Shown: positions 16,872-25,204, counted from the first letter of the stretch. The stretch is DNA of 39,594 bases from an uncultured Clostridia bacterium (GCA_947631575.1 CANRLW010000011.1:1-39594); one strand, 5' to 3'. Made by a program: numbers and translations. The notes: generated from the letters alone by a model not told the origin.

Positions 16872-19181
16872 TGTCTGTTCCTCCTGAATTTCATTTTTAT
16901 TTTCAAGCGAATGTTTCGCTTTGATTTTCCTGTCATGCTTTGGGTCGTAGATATTGCAGAAATTGAGCCTCAAAGCGTTTGTCACTACGAAAAAGCTCGA
17001 AAGCGACATTGCTAATGCTCCGAACATCGGGTTTAATCTCCAGCCAAAAAGCGGTATCCATACTCCCGCCGCGAGCGGTATTCCTATAACGTTGTAGAAA
17101 AACGCCCAGAAAAGGTTCTGCCTTATGTTGCGGAGAGTTTTTCTTGAAAGCCTTATTGCCGCGGGAACGTCCGAAAGCCTGCTTTTCATCAATACAACGT
17201 CCGCCGCGTCTACGGCAACGTCTGCTCCCGCGCCTATCGCTATTCCCGTATCGGCGCGCGTCAGAGCGGGCGCGTCGTTTATGCCGTCGCCGACCATTGC
17301 GACCCTGCCGAGCTTTTGAAAACGCCTTACGACGCTTTCTTTATCTCCCGGCATGACCTCGGCTATTACCTCGTCTATTCCTGCGAGCTTTCCGACGGCG
17401 TTGGCGGTGCGCTTGTTGTCGCCCGTCAGCATAACGGTTTTAATTCCCATGTTTTTAAGCTCGGAAACGGCGGAGGGGCTGTCGGGCTTTATCTTGTCCG
17501 CAACGGCGATCATTCCCAAAAGCGTACTTTCCCGACAGAAAAACAGCGGCGTTTTTCCGTCGTTTGCGAGTCTGTCGGCATTTTCACGAATATTTTCGGG
17601 AATATCGCAGATATCCTCGCAGAGCTTTAAATTGCCCGCGGAATAATTTTCGCCGTTTATTACTGCCGAAACTCCCGCGCCCTTTAAGACCTCGAACTTT
17701 TCGGGGTCGTTTGCGGTATATCCCTTTTCATTGCCGAGGTTTACTATTGCTTTTGCGAGAGGGTGTTCGCTGCGCTTTTCGAGAGTGCAGGCGGTTTTCA
17801 AAAGCTCATCTTCGGAAATGCCGAAGGGAATTATATTCGTAACGGCAGGCTCTCCGCTTGTAATAGTGCCTGTTTTATCAAGCAGGACAATTTCCGTTTT
17901 CCCTGCCTGTTCAAGTGAAACGGCGGTTTTAAACAATATCCCGTTTTTCGCGCCCATTCCGCTGCCGACCATTATCGCCACAGGCGTTGCAAGTCCCAGA
18001 GCGCAAGGGCAGGAGATGACGAGGACGGAAATTCCGCGCTCTATCGCATAACCCGCGCCGACGCCCGCAATTAGCCAAACGGCGATTGTCACAAGCGCGA
18101 TTGAAATAACCGCCGGCACAAACACTCCCGAAACCTTATCCGCTATCTTTGCAATAGGAGCTTTTGTTGCGGACGCGTCGCTGACCATTTTTATTATCTG
18201 TGAAAGGGAGGTGTCTTCTCCGACGCGCGTCGCCTTACAGCGTATATACCCCGAAAGGTTTATTGTTGCCGCCGAAACCTCATCGCCGACCGATTTGTCT
18301 GCGGGAATGCTCTCGCCCGTCAGCGCGCTTTCGTTTACTGACGTTTCTCCCTCGATTATTACCGCGTCCGTCGGGATATTTTCTCCCGCCTTAACGGCAA
18401 AAACGTTGCCGACCTTTACTTGTTCTATGGGAACGGTTATTTCCTGCCCGTCTTTTATAAGAACGGCGGTTTTCGGAGCGAGCTTTATAAGGCTTTTGAG
18501 AGCGTCTGTCGTCCTGCCCTTTGAGCGTGCCTCGAGATATTTTCCGAGAGTAATCAGCGTAAGGATAGTGCCTGCACTCTCAAAATACAGCTCGTGCATA
18601 TATGTCATAACAAGCTCGTGGTTTCCCGCCGCCTGTGCGTTTGACATGACAAAGGTCGCATAGACGCTGTATATAAACGCCGCGGCAGAGCCTAACGCAA
18701 CGAGCGTATCCATATTCGGTGCGCGGTGGATAATTCCCTTAAACCCGCTTATAAAAAACTTTTGGTTTATTACCATTATAATGCCCGAAAGCAAAAGCTG
18801 AACTATCGCCATTGAAACATGGTCGTCAGCCAAAAACGGCGGGAGCGGAGCGCCCCACATCATGCCGCCCATTGAAATATACAAAAGCACTATCATAAAA
18901 CCCAGACTCCAGAAAAGTCTGCGTTTTATTTTCGGGGACTCTTTATCCTCAAGAGCGCTGTCATCTGCGGATTTTTCGGCAGGCTTATCCTTCAGCGCCG
19001 CGCCGTAGCCCGCTTTTTCAACGGCGCTTATTATGTCGGCGCTTTCTCCGCCATCAACGCTCATTGAGTTTGTGAGAAGATTTACCGAGCACTGTTTAAC
19101 GCCTTTTACCGCGCTTACGGCTTTTTCAATTCTTGCGGAACAAGCGGCGCAGCTCATTCCCGTGACATTGTACAAAACCAT
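16662..19181 (-). CDS. copA: Copper-exporting P-type ATPase with CopZ-like C-terminal domain
   Basis: An 839-residue P1B-type ATPase that exports Cu(I). Order: N-terminal heavy-metal-associated domain with GMSCAAC (8-14), eight membrane helices, the CPC metal channel motif near 390 (SCPCALGLATP), phosphorylation motif DKTGT near 435, hinge GDGINDAP near 628. After the last helix and a charged linker there is a second metal-binding domain (GMMCGHC) in the last 69 residues. That domain is as long as a free CopZ chaperone and is preceded by its own ribosome binding site (separate entry). ATG at 19181 lies 9 nt beyond the csoR stop; the stop itself is part of the TAGAGGAAAG ribosome binding site, so csoR and copA form a coupled operon. 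Expected induction: copper, through CsoR. Confidence 0.95.
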   Translation of the reverse strand: MVLYNVTGMSCAACSARIEKAVSAVKGVKQCSVNLLTNSMSVDGGESADIISAVEKAGYGAALKDKPAEKSADDSALEDKESPKIKRRLFWSLGFMIVLLYISMGGMMWGAPLPPFLADDHVSMAIVQLLLSGIIMVINQKFFISGFKGIIHRAPNMDTLVALGSAAAFIYSVYATFVMSNAQAAGNHELVMTYMHELYFESAGTILTLITLGKYLEARSKGRTTDALKSLIKLAPKTAVLIKDGQEITVPIEQVKVGNVFAVKAGENIPTDAVIIEGETSVNESALTGESIPADKSVGDEVSAATINLSGYIRCKATRVGEDTSLSQIIKMVSDASATKAPIAKIADKVSGVFVPAVISIALVTIAVWLIAGVGAGYAIERGISVLVISCPCALGLATPVAIMVGSGMGAKNGILFKTAVSLEQAGKTEIVLLDKTGTITSGEPAVTNIIPFGISEDELLKTACTLEKRSEHPLAKAIVNLGNEKGYTANDPEKFEVLKGAGVSAVINGENYSAGNLKLCEDICDIPENIRENADRLANDGKTPLFFCRESTLLGMIAVADKIKPDSPSAVSELKNMGIKTVMLTGDNKRTANAVGKLAGIDEVIAEVMPGDKESVVRRFQKLGRVAMVGDGINDAPALTRADTGIAIGAGADVAVDAADVVLMKSRLSDVPAAIRLSRKTLRNIRQNLFWAFFYNVIGIPLAAGVWIPLFGWRLNPMFGALAMSLSSFFVVTNALRLNFCNIYDPKHDRKIKAKHSLENKNEIQEEQTMEVTMKIEGMMCGHCEATVKKALEAVDGVSEAVVSHESGTAVVKLNGNVDKETLKKAVEDKDYKVTDIQ

Positions 19182-19190
19182 TTCTTTCCT

Positions 19191-19490
19191 CTATTTCATA
19201 AGTTTTCGGAGAGTTTCGACAAGCTCTTCAACTATTTCGTCGTCACCTTCTCTTATATTATCCGCAACGCACGTTCTTATATGCTCGGAAAGCAGAGCCT
19301 TGTTGAAAGAATTAAGGGCGGAGTTCACCGCGGAGACTTGTATTAAGATGTCGGTGCAATAGGCGCTCTCCTCGACCATTTTCTTTATCCCGTTTATCTG
19401 ACCCGAAATTCTGTTCAGGCGGTTTATAAGGCTTTTATACTCTTCGGGGGAGCGGTCTTTTCGCTTTTTTGAACAATCACACTCGCGCAT
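19191..19490 (-). CDS. csoR: Copper-sensing transcriptional repressor CsoR
   Basis: A 99-residue all-helical DUF156 repressor that releases DNA on binding Cu(I). The copper ligands are all present with the expected spacing: C45, H70 and C74 (25 and 4 apart, as in characterised CsoR). The N-terminus has an extra CDC motif. ATG at 19490 is chosen because AGAGGTG lies just upstream; an upstream in-frame GTG/ATG at 19538 would start inside the operator. The product represses its own promoter, where a palindromic operator fills the spacer, and the operon continues directly into copA. Confidence 0.95.
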   Translation of the reverse strand: MRECDCSKKRKDRSPEEYKSLINRLNRISGQINGIKKMVEESAYCTDILIQVSAVNSALNSFNKALLSEHIRTCVADNIREGDDEIVEELVETLRKLMK

Positions 19491-19523
19491 TTTATCACCT
19501 CTTGCTTTCTTGCTCACGAGTAT

Positions 19524-19552
19524 ATTATATACCCCCATGGGGTATTTGTCAA
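19524..19552 (-). promoter_or_regulatory. csoR-copA promoter, perfect sigma-A consensus
   Basis: Minus strand: TTGACA (19547-19552), 17-bp spacer, TATAAT (19524-19529). The CsoR operator occupies the spacer. Confidence 0.9.
19529..19545. promoter_or_regulatory. CsoR operator
   Basis: 17-bp inverted repeat ATACCCC-CAT-GGGGTAT, the known TACCCC/GGGGTA CsoR-type site, placed between -35 and -10 so that bound repressor would exclude RNA polymerase. Confidence 0.88.
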
Positions 19553-19593
19553 GAGGGAAATGTGAAAATTGTGTGAATTTTATAGGGAGCGGG

Positions 19594-19865
19594 GTTGACA
19601 GTATACAATTGACAGGGTACAGTATGCAGGAAGAGCGGAAAGGTTGTTCTTTTCAAACGTTGTTTTCTCTAAATAACGCTCACTCGCCCTATCCCCCTGA
19701 CCCCCTTCCCCGAAGGGGAAGGGGGAAAAGTGCAGGGCGCTGCGTGCCCTGCACCCGCTGTCGGCAGTTGACAATTGACAGGGTACAGTATGCAGTAACA
19801 GCCGAAAAGTCCGCTGAATAAACGCAAAAAGAGGCTAGGGTTTAAAACTCTAGCCTCTAGCCTCT
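19594..19865 (+). repeat. R1 repeat, forward, plus a TAGAGG-type palindrome
   Basis: Tail (19597-19640), core (19643-19690), 25-nt C/G hairpin (19701-19725, loop GAA), GC hairpin (TGCAGGGC...GCCCTGCA, 19731-19753), then a second tail to 19808. It ends in a GAGGCTAG...CTAGCCTC hairpin (19841-19865). No gene lies between csoR and 20446. Confidence 0.82.
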
Positions 19866-19924
19866 TTCTCTGAACATCAATAAACTTTACCTTCCAAAAG
19901 CTCTTGAAATTCTTACCTCTTACA

Positions 19925-20205
19925 GTGTTATCCGCCGTAAGGCGGATAATGCGCTTACATTCTTACCTCTAGATGGGGAAGGGGGAAAAGTGCAGGGCGC
20001 TGCGCGCCCTGCACCCGCTGTCGGCAGTTGACAATTGACAGGGTACAGTATGCAGTAACAGCCGAAAAGGTTGTTCTTGTCAAACGCTCTTTTTTCTCAA
20101 TAACGCACATTCGCCCCAACCCCCTGACCCCCTTCCCCGAAGGGGAAGGGGGAGAGAGCGGGGCGCTGGCGCGCCCCGCGCCCCGCCTGTTGGCAGTTAA
20201 AAAAA
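19925..20205 (+). repeat. R1 repeats, half copy and full copy
   Basis: A small TCCGCC/GGCGGATAATGCG hairpin (19931-19953) and a TTCTTACCTCTAG end (19959-19972) directly abut the right half of an R1 hairpin (ATGGGGAAGGGGG from 19973), as if something had inserted at the hairpin loop. A GC hairpin, tail, core (20069-20117), full hairpin (20128-20152, loop GAA) and GC hairpin (20159-20180) follow. Confidence 0.8.
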
Positions 20206-20242
20206 TGAAAGCACTTTCCCGCTCAAAACCTCTTTTAGGATT

Positions 20243-20405
20243 GCCGTTTCAAAGCATGGCTTTGAAACGGCAATGCGGGGAAAACTCTTGTTTTCCCCGC
20301 ACCCTTTAGCGCTAATTTGCGGATTGCGGGGGCTTTGCCCCCGCGCCCCCACCAAAGGGCGCAATGCGCCCTTTGGAAACCCAAATACCGCGCCTTGCGG
20401 CGCGG
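20243..20405 (+). repeat. R4 multi-hairpin repeat, copy A
   Basis: Five consecutive perfect hairpins: GCCGTTTCAAAGC...(20243-20271), GCGGGGAAAAC...(20275-20300), GCGGGGGC...(20326-20344), CCAAAGGGCGC...(20352-20376) and CCGCGCC...(20388-20405). Copy B at 29974-30125 is in the opposite orientation. Copy A lies just past the stop of the surface-protein gene and could end its transcription. Confidence 0.8.
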
Positions 20406-20446
20406 TAGGATTGCGGAAACGCTGTTTACCGCTCAAAATAAATTTA

Positions 20447-22147
20447 TTACCTCGTCTTCTTTCTTGAAACTACTACCGCCGCGCCCGCGAGAGCAACTAC
20501 CGCCATTGCAGCGCCGCCAAAGCCCGTGCCGGGGTTTGTTGTTTCGCCTTCGGACGGTTCGCTTTCTGTTGCATAAGTCACAAGATACGTCTTGTCACCG
20601 CTCATTGCAACAAACAGATCCTCATCTATCGCAAAAACGTCCTCAGCCTCTATCTCAGTCGAAACTTCGTTCATTTCCTTGTCGATAAGGAATGCCTTTC
20701 CGTCCTTTACAACGGGAGCATAAAGCTCAGCCATAAAGCCGCCCGCAACGTCGAAATAAGCGAGAACTTTTCCGCTTTCGTCCATATAGCCTTTTTTGCC
20801 GTCGGCGTCCTCAAATTTCAGAAGAAGTTTTGTATCTCCCTCGTCAAAGGTATAACGATGAATGTCTTTATAATAAGTCTTGCTCTCCCAGTTTGCAAAG
20901 TCTTCAATATTATCGAAAATTGCATAGCCGAGGTTTGTGTGTGAATTGTCGGCTTTGTAAATCGTATATACTTCGCCCATTATAACGCCGCTGTCTGTCA
21001 TATAATACGGGTCGAATAATGAAAATCCGTCATATTCATAGTCAAAGGAAGTGACCTCTTCGGTCTCGGTATTATAAAGACAGAACCTGCTCCACATGCC
21101 CTGATTGTGTTCGTCCGCTTCGTACCAGTAAAAATTGTCGCCGATGTTCAATGCAGATAAATGTTTAGCTACGGTTTGCCCATAGTTTGTTTCATAAACT
21201 TTTTTTACGTTTCCGTCAAAGTCAGCCGTATATATTACAAGGCTCAGATTGTCGTTGATCATAGATCCAAAATTGTTCTGGAGAACAAGGCTCGATGTGA
21301 TGCAGTCAGACATAGCGGTTAAATTATAATAAATGTCGCTGAAATAGTACAGCCCGTCAAATTGCTGCTTTAAGGACTCTTCTTCGTTGAAGTTTTCGTC
21401 CGTGCGATCAATGGTAACCGTCATATCATTAAGCGGAGCTTTTGCAATGGTAGTTTCTTTCTTTTTGCCGTCGGGCTGTGTAATTACCAATTTCATTCCG
21501 ACAAGGTATTTTTCGTCGCTTTCAGTCGTCTTTACTTCGCCTGTTACCTCGTCTTTGTCGATCACCGTATAGTGGACTGTAGCATATTCTTGCACACAGC
21601 CAACCGAAACGCCGTTTGATTTCGAAGTTGTCCAGAAAGTATCAAGGTCGCAGCACTTCTTTATTTCACCGTTTTCGATCTTGTAAAGCCCTCTTTCTGT
21701 GACAACGTTCGTTTCTTCATCGCTGCCTTCGGCTTTTTGCTTTTCCATTTTCACAAGCTGAACATAACCGTTCTCGTCGTTGAACATTCCCCACTTTAAG
21801 CCCGTGGTATCAAAGTCGGCTTTCAGGGTAGTAAGTTTAAGCTCGCCCGTTTCCTGCCAAGTTTTCAGGTCAGCTGCGCTGATATAGCCTATCTCGTCAA
21901 AGTCAACGTCAAGATTCGCGTCGTCATCAGCGTTACTGTTCTCGCTTGAATCAATGCTCTTGCCGGTGATGTCTATAAGACCGTAGCCCTCAATGTAGAC
22001 AATGTTCGACTTCAGCTCGGCTTTTATATCCGAGGTCAGAAGAGAGAGCTTGCTCTCTTTTACTTCTTCGGCAGACGCGCAGAACGCAAACGCCGAAAGC
22101 GCTGCCGTCGCCGCCAGCATTGAGGCGGCAATTTTCTTCAGTTTCAT
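20447..22147 (-). CDS. Secreted surface protein with NPGTG sorting-type C-terminus
   Basis: A 566-residue exported protein of unknown function. The N-terminus MKLKKIAASMLAATAALSAF is a signal peptide with an A-rich core and a likely AxA cleavage near CASAEE (residue about 26). The mature part is acidic and rich in Y, D, E and short beta-strand-like stretches, with patterns such as KLLLKFEDADGKKGYMDESG that resemble WG-type or propeller repeats. The C-terminus has a sortase-like signal: NPGTG, a small-residue hydrophobic segment, then RKKTR. AAAGGAG precedes ATG at 22147. It has its own promoter at 22174-22202. No sortase gene is in view. Confidence 0.85.
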   Translation of the reverse strand: MKLKKIAASMLAATAALSAFAFCASAEEVKESKLSLLTSDIKAELKSNIVYIEGYGLIDITGKSIDSSENSNADDDANLDVDFDEIGYISAADLKTWQETGELKLTTLKADFDTTGLKWGMFNDENGYVQLVKMEKQKAEGSDEETNVVTERGLYKIENGEIKKCCDLDTFWTTSKSNGVSVGCVQEYATVHYTVIDKDEVTGEVKTTESDEKYLVGMKLVITQPDGKKKETTIAKAPLNDMTVTIDRTDENFNEEESLKQQFDGLYYFSDIYYNLTAMSDCITSSLVLQNNFGSMINDNLSLVIYTADFDGNVKKVYETNYGQTVAKHLSALNIGDNFYWYEADEHNQGMWSRFCLYNTETEEVTSFDYEYDGFSLFDPYYMTDSGVIMGEVYTIYKADNSHTNLGYAIFDNIEDFANWESKTYYKDIHRYTFDEGDTKLLLKFEDADGKKGYMDESGKVLAYFDVAGGFMAELYAPVVKDGKAFLIDKEMNEVSTEIEAEDVFAIDEDLFVAMSGDKTYLVTYATESEPSEGETTNPGTGFGGAAMAVVALAGAAVVVSRKKTR

Positions 22148-22173
22148 AGTTTGTTCTCCTTTAGTTGTGCTTA

Positions 22174-22202
22174 ATTGTATTTAACATTAAGCGCCGTTTC
22201 AA
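22174..22202 (-). promoter_or_regulatory. Sigma-A promoter of the surface-protein gene
   Basis: Minus strand: TTGAAA (22197-22202), 17-bp spacer, TACAAT (22174-22179), about 27 bp before the start codon. The -35 box lies inside the hairpin that follows gltA, so terminator-like structure and promoter overlap. Confidence 0.7.
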
Positions 22203-22215
22203 GAAAACAGCGCTT
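22189..22215 (-). terminator. Hairpin after gltA
   Basis: AAGCGC-T-GTTT pairs with AAAC-G-GCGCTT (11 pairs including one G-T). It lacks a good T-run on the minus strand, so it may be only a weak terminator. Confidence 0.4.
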
Positions 22216-22227
22216 TTGTCCTAAGAT

Positions 22228-23613
22228 TTACTTGCTCTTAATGTACTCGTCCATTGCTTTTGCGGCTGTCTTTCCCGCGCCCATTGCGAGAATAACGGTC
22301 GCCGCGCCAGTTACTGCGTCGCCGCCCGCGAATACGCCCTCGCGCGAGGTCTGTCCGTTTTCGTCGGCAATGAAACAGCCGTGTTTGTTGGTTTCAAGAC
22401 CTTTCGTTGTGTTTCTGATAAGCGGGTTTGGAGAAGTGCCTATTGACATAACTACGCAGTCAACGTCAATGGTAAACTCGCTGTTCGGCTTTTCAACGGG
22501 TCTGCGCCTGCCGCTTGCGTCAGGCTCGCCAAGCTCCATTTCTATGCACTTCATTCCCGTTACGAATTTATGCTCGTCGCCGAGTATCTCAACGGGGTTG
22601 TTCAGCGTTTTGAAGATAATGCCTTCTTCCATTGCGTGCTCGACTTCTTCTTTACGCGCGGGCATTTCTTCAAGTCCTCTGCGGTATACTATGTAGACAT
22701 TTTCCGCGCCCAGACGCTTTGCGCAGCGCGCCGCGTCCATTGCGACGTTTCCGCCGCCCACAACGGCAACGTTCGTGTTTTTCTTTATCGGCGTGTCCGA
22801 GCCGTCTTTGTAGGCTTTCATAAGATTAACGCGCGTCAGGAACTCATTTGCGGAATATACGCCCTTTAAGTTCTCTCCCGGTATGTTCATAAATCTGGGC
22901 AGACCCGCGCCCGAGCCTATAAAAATTGCCTCAAAGCCCTGTTCAAAAAGCTCGTCAACTTCGATCGTCTTTCCTATAACGACATTTGTTTCTATCTTAA
23001 CGCCGAGCGCTTTCAGATTTTCAACTTCATGTGCAACGATAGCTTTCGGAAGTCTGAATTCGGGAATACCGTAGACAAGAACTCCTCCCGCGAGGTGAAG
23101 AGCCTCGAATACAGTAACGTCATAGCCCATTTTCGCGAGGTCGCCCGCGCAGGTAAGCCCGCTCGGTCCTGCGCCGATAACAGCACACTTGTGACCGTTC
23201 TTTTCGGGGGCTTTTGGAGCGTCGGTGGAGTTTTTGTTGTGATAGTCGGCAACAAAACGCTCCAGTCTGCCTATTGCGACAGGCTCGCCCTTTATTCCTC
23301 TCACGCACTTGCTTTCGCACTGGGTTTCCTGCGGGCATACGCGTCCGCAGACAGCGGGCAGAGAACTGCTCTTTGCTATTATATCATAAGCGCCCTCAAA
23401 ATCCTTTTCGCGTATCTTAGCGATAAACGCGGGAATATCAATCGACACGGGGCAGCCCGAAACGCAGGGCTTGTTCTTGCAGTTTAAGCAGCGGTTAGCC
23501 TCGTCTACTGCCTGTTCTTCGGTATAGCCGAGAGCTACCTCGCTGAAATTCTTGTTTCTGACATTCGGCTCTTGCGTCGGCATTTCGTTTTTCTTTAAGC
23601 TCATGTTCGGCAT
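22228..23613 (-). CDS. gltA: NADPH-dependent glutamate synthase small chain-like flavoprotein (NfnB/GltA type)
   Basis: A 461-residue Fe-S flavoprotein. The N-terminus carries the cysteine array CLNCKNKPCVSGCP near residue 42 for [4Fe-4S] clusters, then a FAD-binding Rossmann motif GAGPSGLTCAG near 147 and an NADPH-binding motif VVGGGNVAMDAA near 285. No glutamate synthase large subunit lies alongside; instead the gene starts 1 nt after the stop of a ferredoxin-NADP reductase-like subunit. That pairing is typical of NfnAB, the electron-bifurcating NADH-dependent reduced ferredoxin:NADP oxidoreductase. AGGAGG inside the preceding gene's end serves ATG at 23613. Sure of the family; NfnAB role is inferred from pairing. 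Confidence 0.9.
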   Translation of the reverse strand: MPNMSLKKNEMPTQEPNVRNKNFSEVALGYTEEQAVDEANRCLNCKNKPCVSGCPVSIDIPAFIAKIREKDFEGAYDIIAKSSSLPAVCGRVCPQETQCESKCVRGIKGEPVAIGRLERFVADYHNKNSTDAPKAPEKNGHKCAVIGAGPSGLTCAGDLAKMGYDVTVFEALHLAGGVLVYGIPEFRLPKAIVAHEVENLKALGVKIETNVVIGKTIEVDELFEQGFEAIFIGSGAGLPRFMNIPGENLKGVYSANEFLTRVNLMKAYKDGSDTPIKKNTNVAVVGGGNVAMDAARCAKRLGAENVYIVYRRGLEEMPARKEEVEHAMEEGIIFKTLNNPVEILGDEHKFVTGMKCIEMELGEPDASGRRRPVEKPNSEFTIDVDCVVMSIGTSPNPLIRNTTKGLETNKHGCFIADENGQTSREGVFAGGDAVTGAATVILAMGAGKTAAKAMDEYIKSK

Positions 23614-23614
23614 T

Positions 23615-24454
23615 TTACTTTACCTCCTTAAAGAGATTGCAGACCTCTTCGCGCTTTTTCGCCTCAAATTCGCGGTACATCGAGCCGCGCTCCAGCGCCT
23701 CGTCAAAGTCTACAAGGTGTCCGTCAAAATCCGGACCGTCCACGCAGGCAAACTTTGTTTCCCCGCCGACCGTAAGTCTACAGCCGCCGCACATTCCCGT
23801 TCCGTCTATCATAATGGGGTTCATGGAAACAACGGTCTTTATGCCGTATTCTTTCGTCAGCTTGCAGACAAACTTCATCATTATAACCGGTCCTATCGCT
23901 ATTACCTCGTCATATTTGTTGCCCGAATCTATGAGAGCCTTCAGAGCGTCAGTTACAAGACCCTTTGTCCCGTAAGAGCCGTCGTCGGTCATAATTTTAA
24001 GCTCGGTCGATGCAGCCTTGAACTCGTCCTCAAGAATAACAAGGTCCTTGTTTCTGAAACCTACTATCGAGTGGACCTCACAGCCGTTGTCATGGAGCTT
24101 TTTCGCTACGGGATACGCAATAGCGCACCCCACGCCGCCGCCCACAACAGCGACCTTTTTCAGCCCCTCCGTTTCGGTAGCCTTTCCCAAAGGACCTACA
24201 AAGTCCTGAATATACTCGCCTTCGTTTTTGTGGTTTAAAAGCTCGGTCGTTCCGCCTACTATCTGGAAGATAATGGTAACTGTTCCTTTTTCGCGGTCAT
24301 AGTCCGCCACGGTCAGCGGTATTCTCTCGCCGTTTTCATTTACGCGCAGAATGACGAACTGTCCGGGCTCGGCTTTTTTCGCTATAAGCGGCGCGTCGAT
24401 ATCCATAAGCGTGACCGTAGGATTAAGCTCTTTTTTCCTAAGTATCTTATACAT
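23615..24454 (-). CDS. Sulfide/dihydroorotate dehydrogenase-like FAD/NAD-binding subunit (NfnA type)
   Basis: A 279-residue ferredoxin-NADP reductase-fold protein. The N-terminal beta barrel binds FAD (around PGQFVILRVNENGERIPLT), the second half binds NAD(H) (VVGGGVGCAIAYPVAK near 104), and the C-terminal cysteines in GTGMCGGCRLTV and KFACVDGPDFDGH hold a [2Fe-2S] cluster, as in PyrK/SudB/NfnA. It is cotranscribed with the gltA-like gene to form the likely heterodimer. GGAGGAG lies about 10 nt before ATG at 24454. Promoter at 24492-24520. Confidence 0.9.
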   Translation of the reverse strand: MYKILRKKELNPTVTLMDIDAPLIAKKAEPGQFVILRVNENGERIPLTVADYDREKGTVTIIFQIVGGTTELLNHKNEGEYIQDFVGPLGKATETEGLKKVAVVGGGVGCAIAYPVAKKLHDNGCEVHSIVGFRNKDLVILEDEFKAASTELKIMTDDGSYGTKGLVTDALKALIDSGNKYDEVIAIGPVIMMKFVCKLTKEYGIKTVVSMNPIMIDGTGMCGGCRLTVGGETKFACVDGPDFDGHLVDFDEALERGSMYREFEAKKREEVCNLFKEVK

Positions 24455-24491
24455 TATAAATAAACTCCTCCCCGTATAATTGTACTTTTAA

Positions 24492-24520
24492 ATTATATCA
24501 CAATGCTTTGAAAAATTCAA
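24492..24520 (-). promoter_or_regulatory. Sigma-A promoter of the nfnAB-like operon
   Basis: Minus strand: TTGAAT (24515-24520), 17-bp spacer, TATAAT (24492-24497), about 38 bp before the start codon. Confidence 0.75.
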
Positions 24521-24594
24521 TAGTTTTTTGACACTATGCGGGAATTACCGTGAAATTCCGAATAAAGTTTCATTATTTTTTCACAAAAAACTTA

Positions 24595-24623
24595 TTGACA
24601 AATTATTTATTATGCATTATAAT
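24595..24623 (+). promoter_or_regulatory. Perfect sigma-A promoter, probably of the marR-ABC operon
   Basis: TTGACA (24595-24600), 17 bp, TATAAT (24618-24623). The first gene downstream on this strand is marR, about 1.03 kb away across a repeat cluster. No other plus-strand gene is in between. Confidence 0.75.
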
Positions 24624-24638
24624 GTAGGATATCCAACA
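24623..24638. promoter_or_regulatory. Possible MarR operator
   Basis: Imperfect 16-bp inverted repeat TGTAGGATATCCAACA (one mismatched base pair) lies on the expected transcription start of the promoter at 24595. MarR proteins bind such palindromes near their own promoters; assignment to this MarR is inference. Confidence 0.45.
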
Positions 24639-24663
24639 AAATTAGAAGTGGCTTAGATTATAA

Positions 24664-24753
24664 CCCTCTAGAGGTAAGATGTAAGAGGTAAGAAGTAAAA
24701 GTTTAAGGCGAAAGGCTTTTCGCTGAATATAACGCACAAAAGCCCATTTGTTG
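24664..24753 (+). repeat. TAGAGG tract followed by R6 module
   Basis: CTCTAGAGGTAAGATGTAAG-type short units (24666-24702), then the R6 module (AGGCGAAAGGC ... ACAAAAGCCCATTTG, 24706-24753). The same pair of modules in the same order recurs at 32895-32982. Confidence 0.65.
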
Positions 24754-25068
24754 TTATTTTCAAACGTTATTTATCTAAATTACGTTTACTCGCCCCAACC
24801 CCCTAACCTTCTAGAGGTTAGATGTAAGAAGTAAGAGTTAAGAATTTCGTGGAACTTCTGAGATAAAAAGTTGTTTGGTTTTCGAAGAAAGAGGCTAGAG
24901 GCTAGAATACTAACGAGAAACGAACTGCCTTTCAGTTACAACTCTAACCTCTTACCTCTAACCTCTAGAAGGGGAAGGGGAAAGTATGCGAGGGCTGCCG
25001 CCCCCGCTGCCCCCGCTGGCAGTTGACAGAAGACAGGGTACAGTATGCAGTAATAGCGGAAAGGCAAT
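24741..25068 (+). repeat. R1 repeat, forward, interrupted by a 158-bp inverted-repeat element
   Basis: Core at 24748-24796 runs into CGCCCCAACCCCCTAACC, where the C/G hairpin should begin. The hairpin's right arm (GAAGGGGAAGGGG) resumes at 24968 after the inserted element. A degenerate GC hairpin and the usual tail (25016-25065) follow. Confidence 0.72.
24811..24968. mobile_element. 158-bp MITE-like element with 29-bp terminal inverted repeats
   Basis: The left end (24811-24839) and the reverse complement of the right end (24940-24968) match at 26 of 29 positions and both begin CTAGAGGTTAGA. The interior has an AAGAGGCTAGAGGCTAGAAT tract but no gene. The element sits exactly in the C/G hairpin of an R1 copy. 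No transposase is in the window, so mobility would have to be supplied in trans; a non-mobile recombination origin is also possible. Confidence 0.6.
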
Positions 25069-25160
25069 TGCCCGCCCGCGCCTTCACAACTCCAAACCAA
25101 CTTACCCGCCCGATTTGCGCGTTTTCCACTTTTGGTGTCGAACGCGCGTTTAAGAGAAAC
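25068..25160 (+). repeat. R5 repeat, copy 1
   Basis: Begins TTGCCCGCCCGCGCCTTC and ends GAACGCGCGTTTAAGAGAAA. A close copy lies at 33197-33293 and a partial one at 36132-36179, all in the same orientation. Confidence 0.65.
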
Positions 25161-25204
25161 GGGGCGTTAGCCCAAGGCGGGGTTCGGGGCGCGTCAGCGC
25201 CCGT

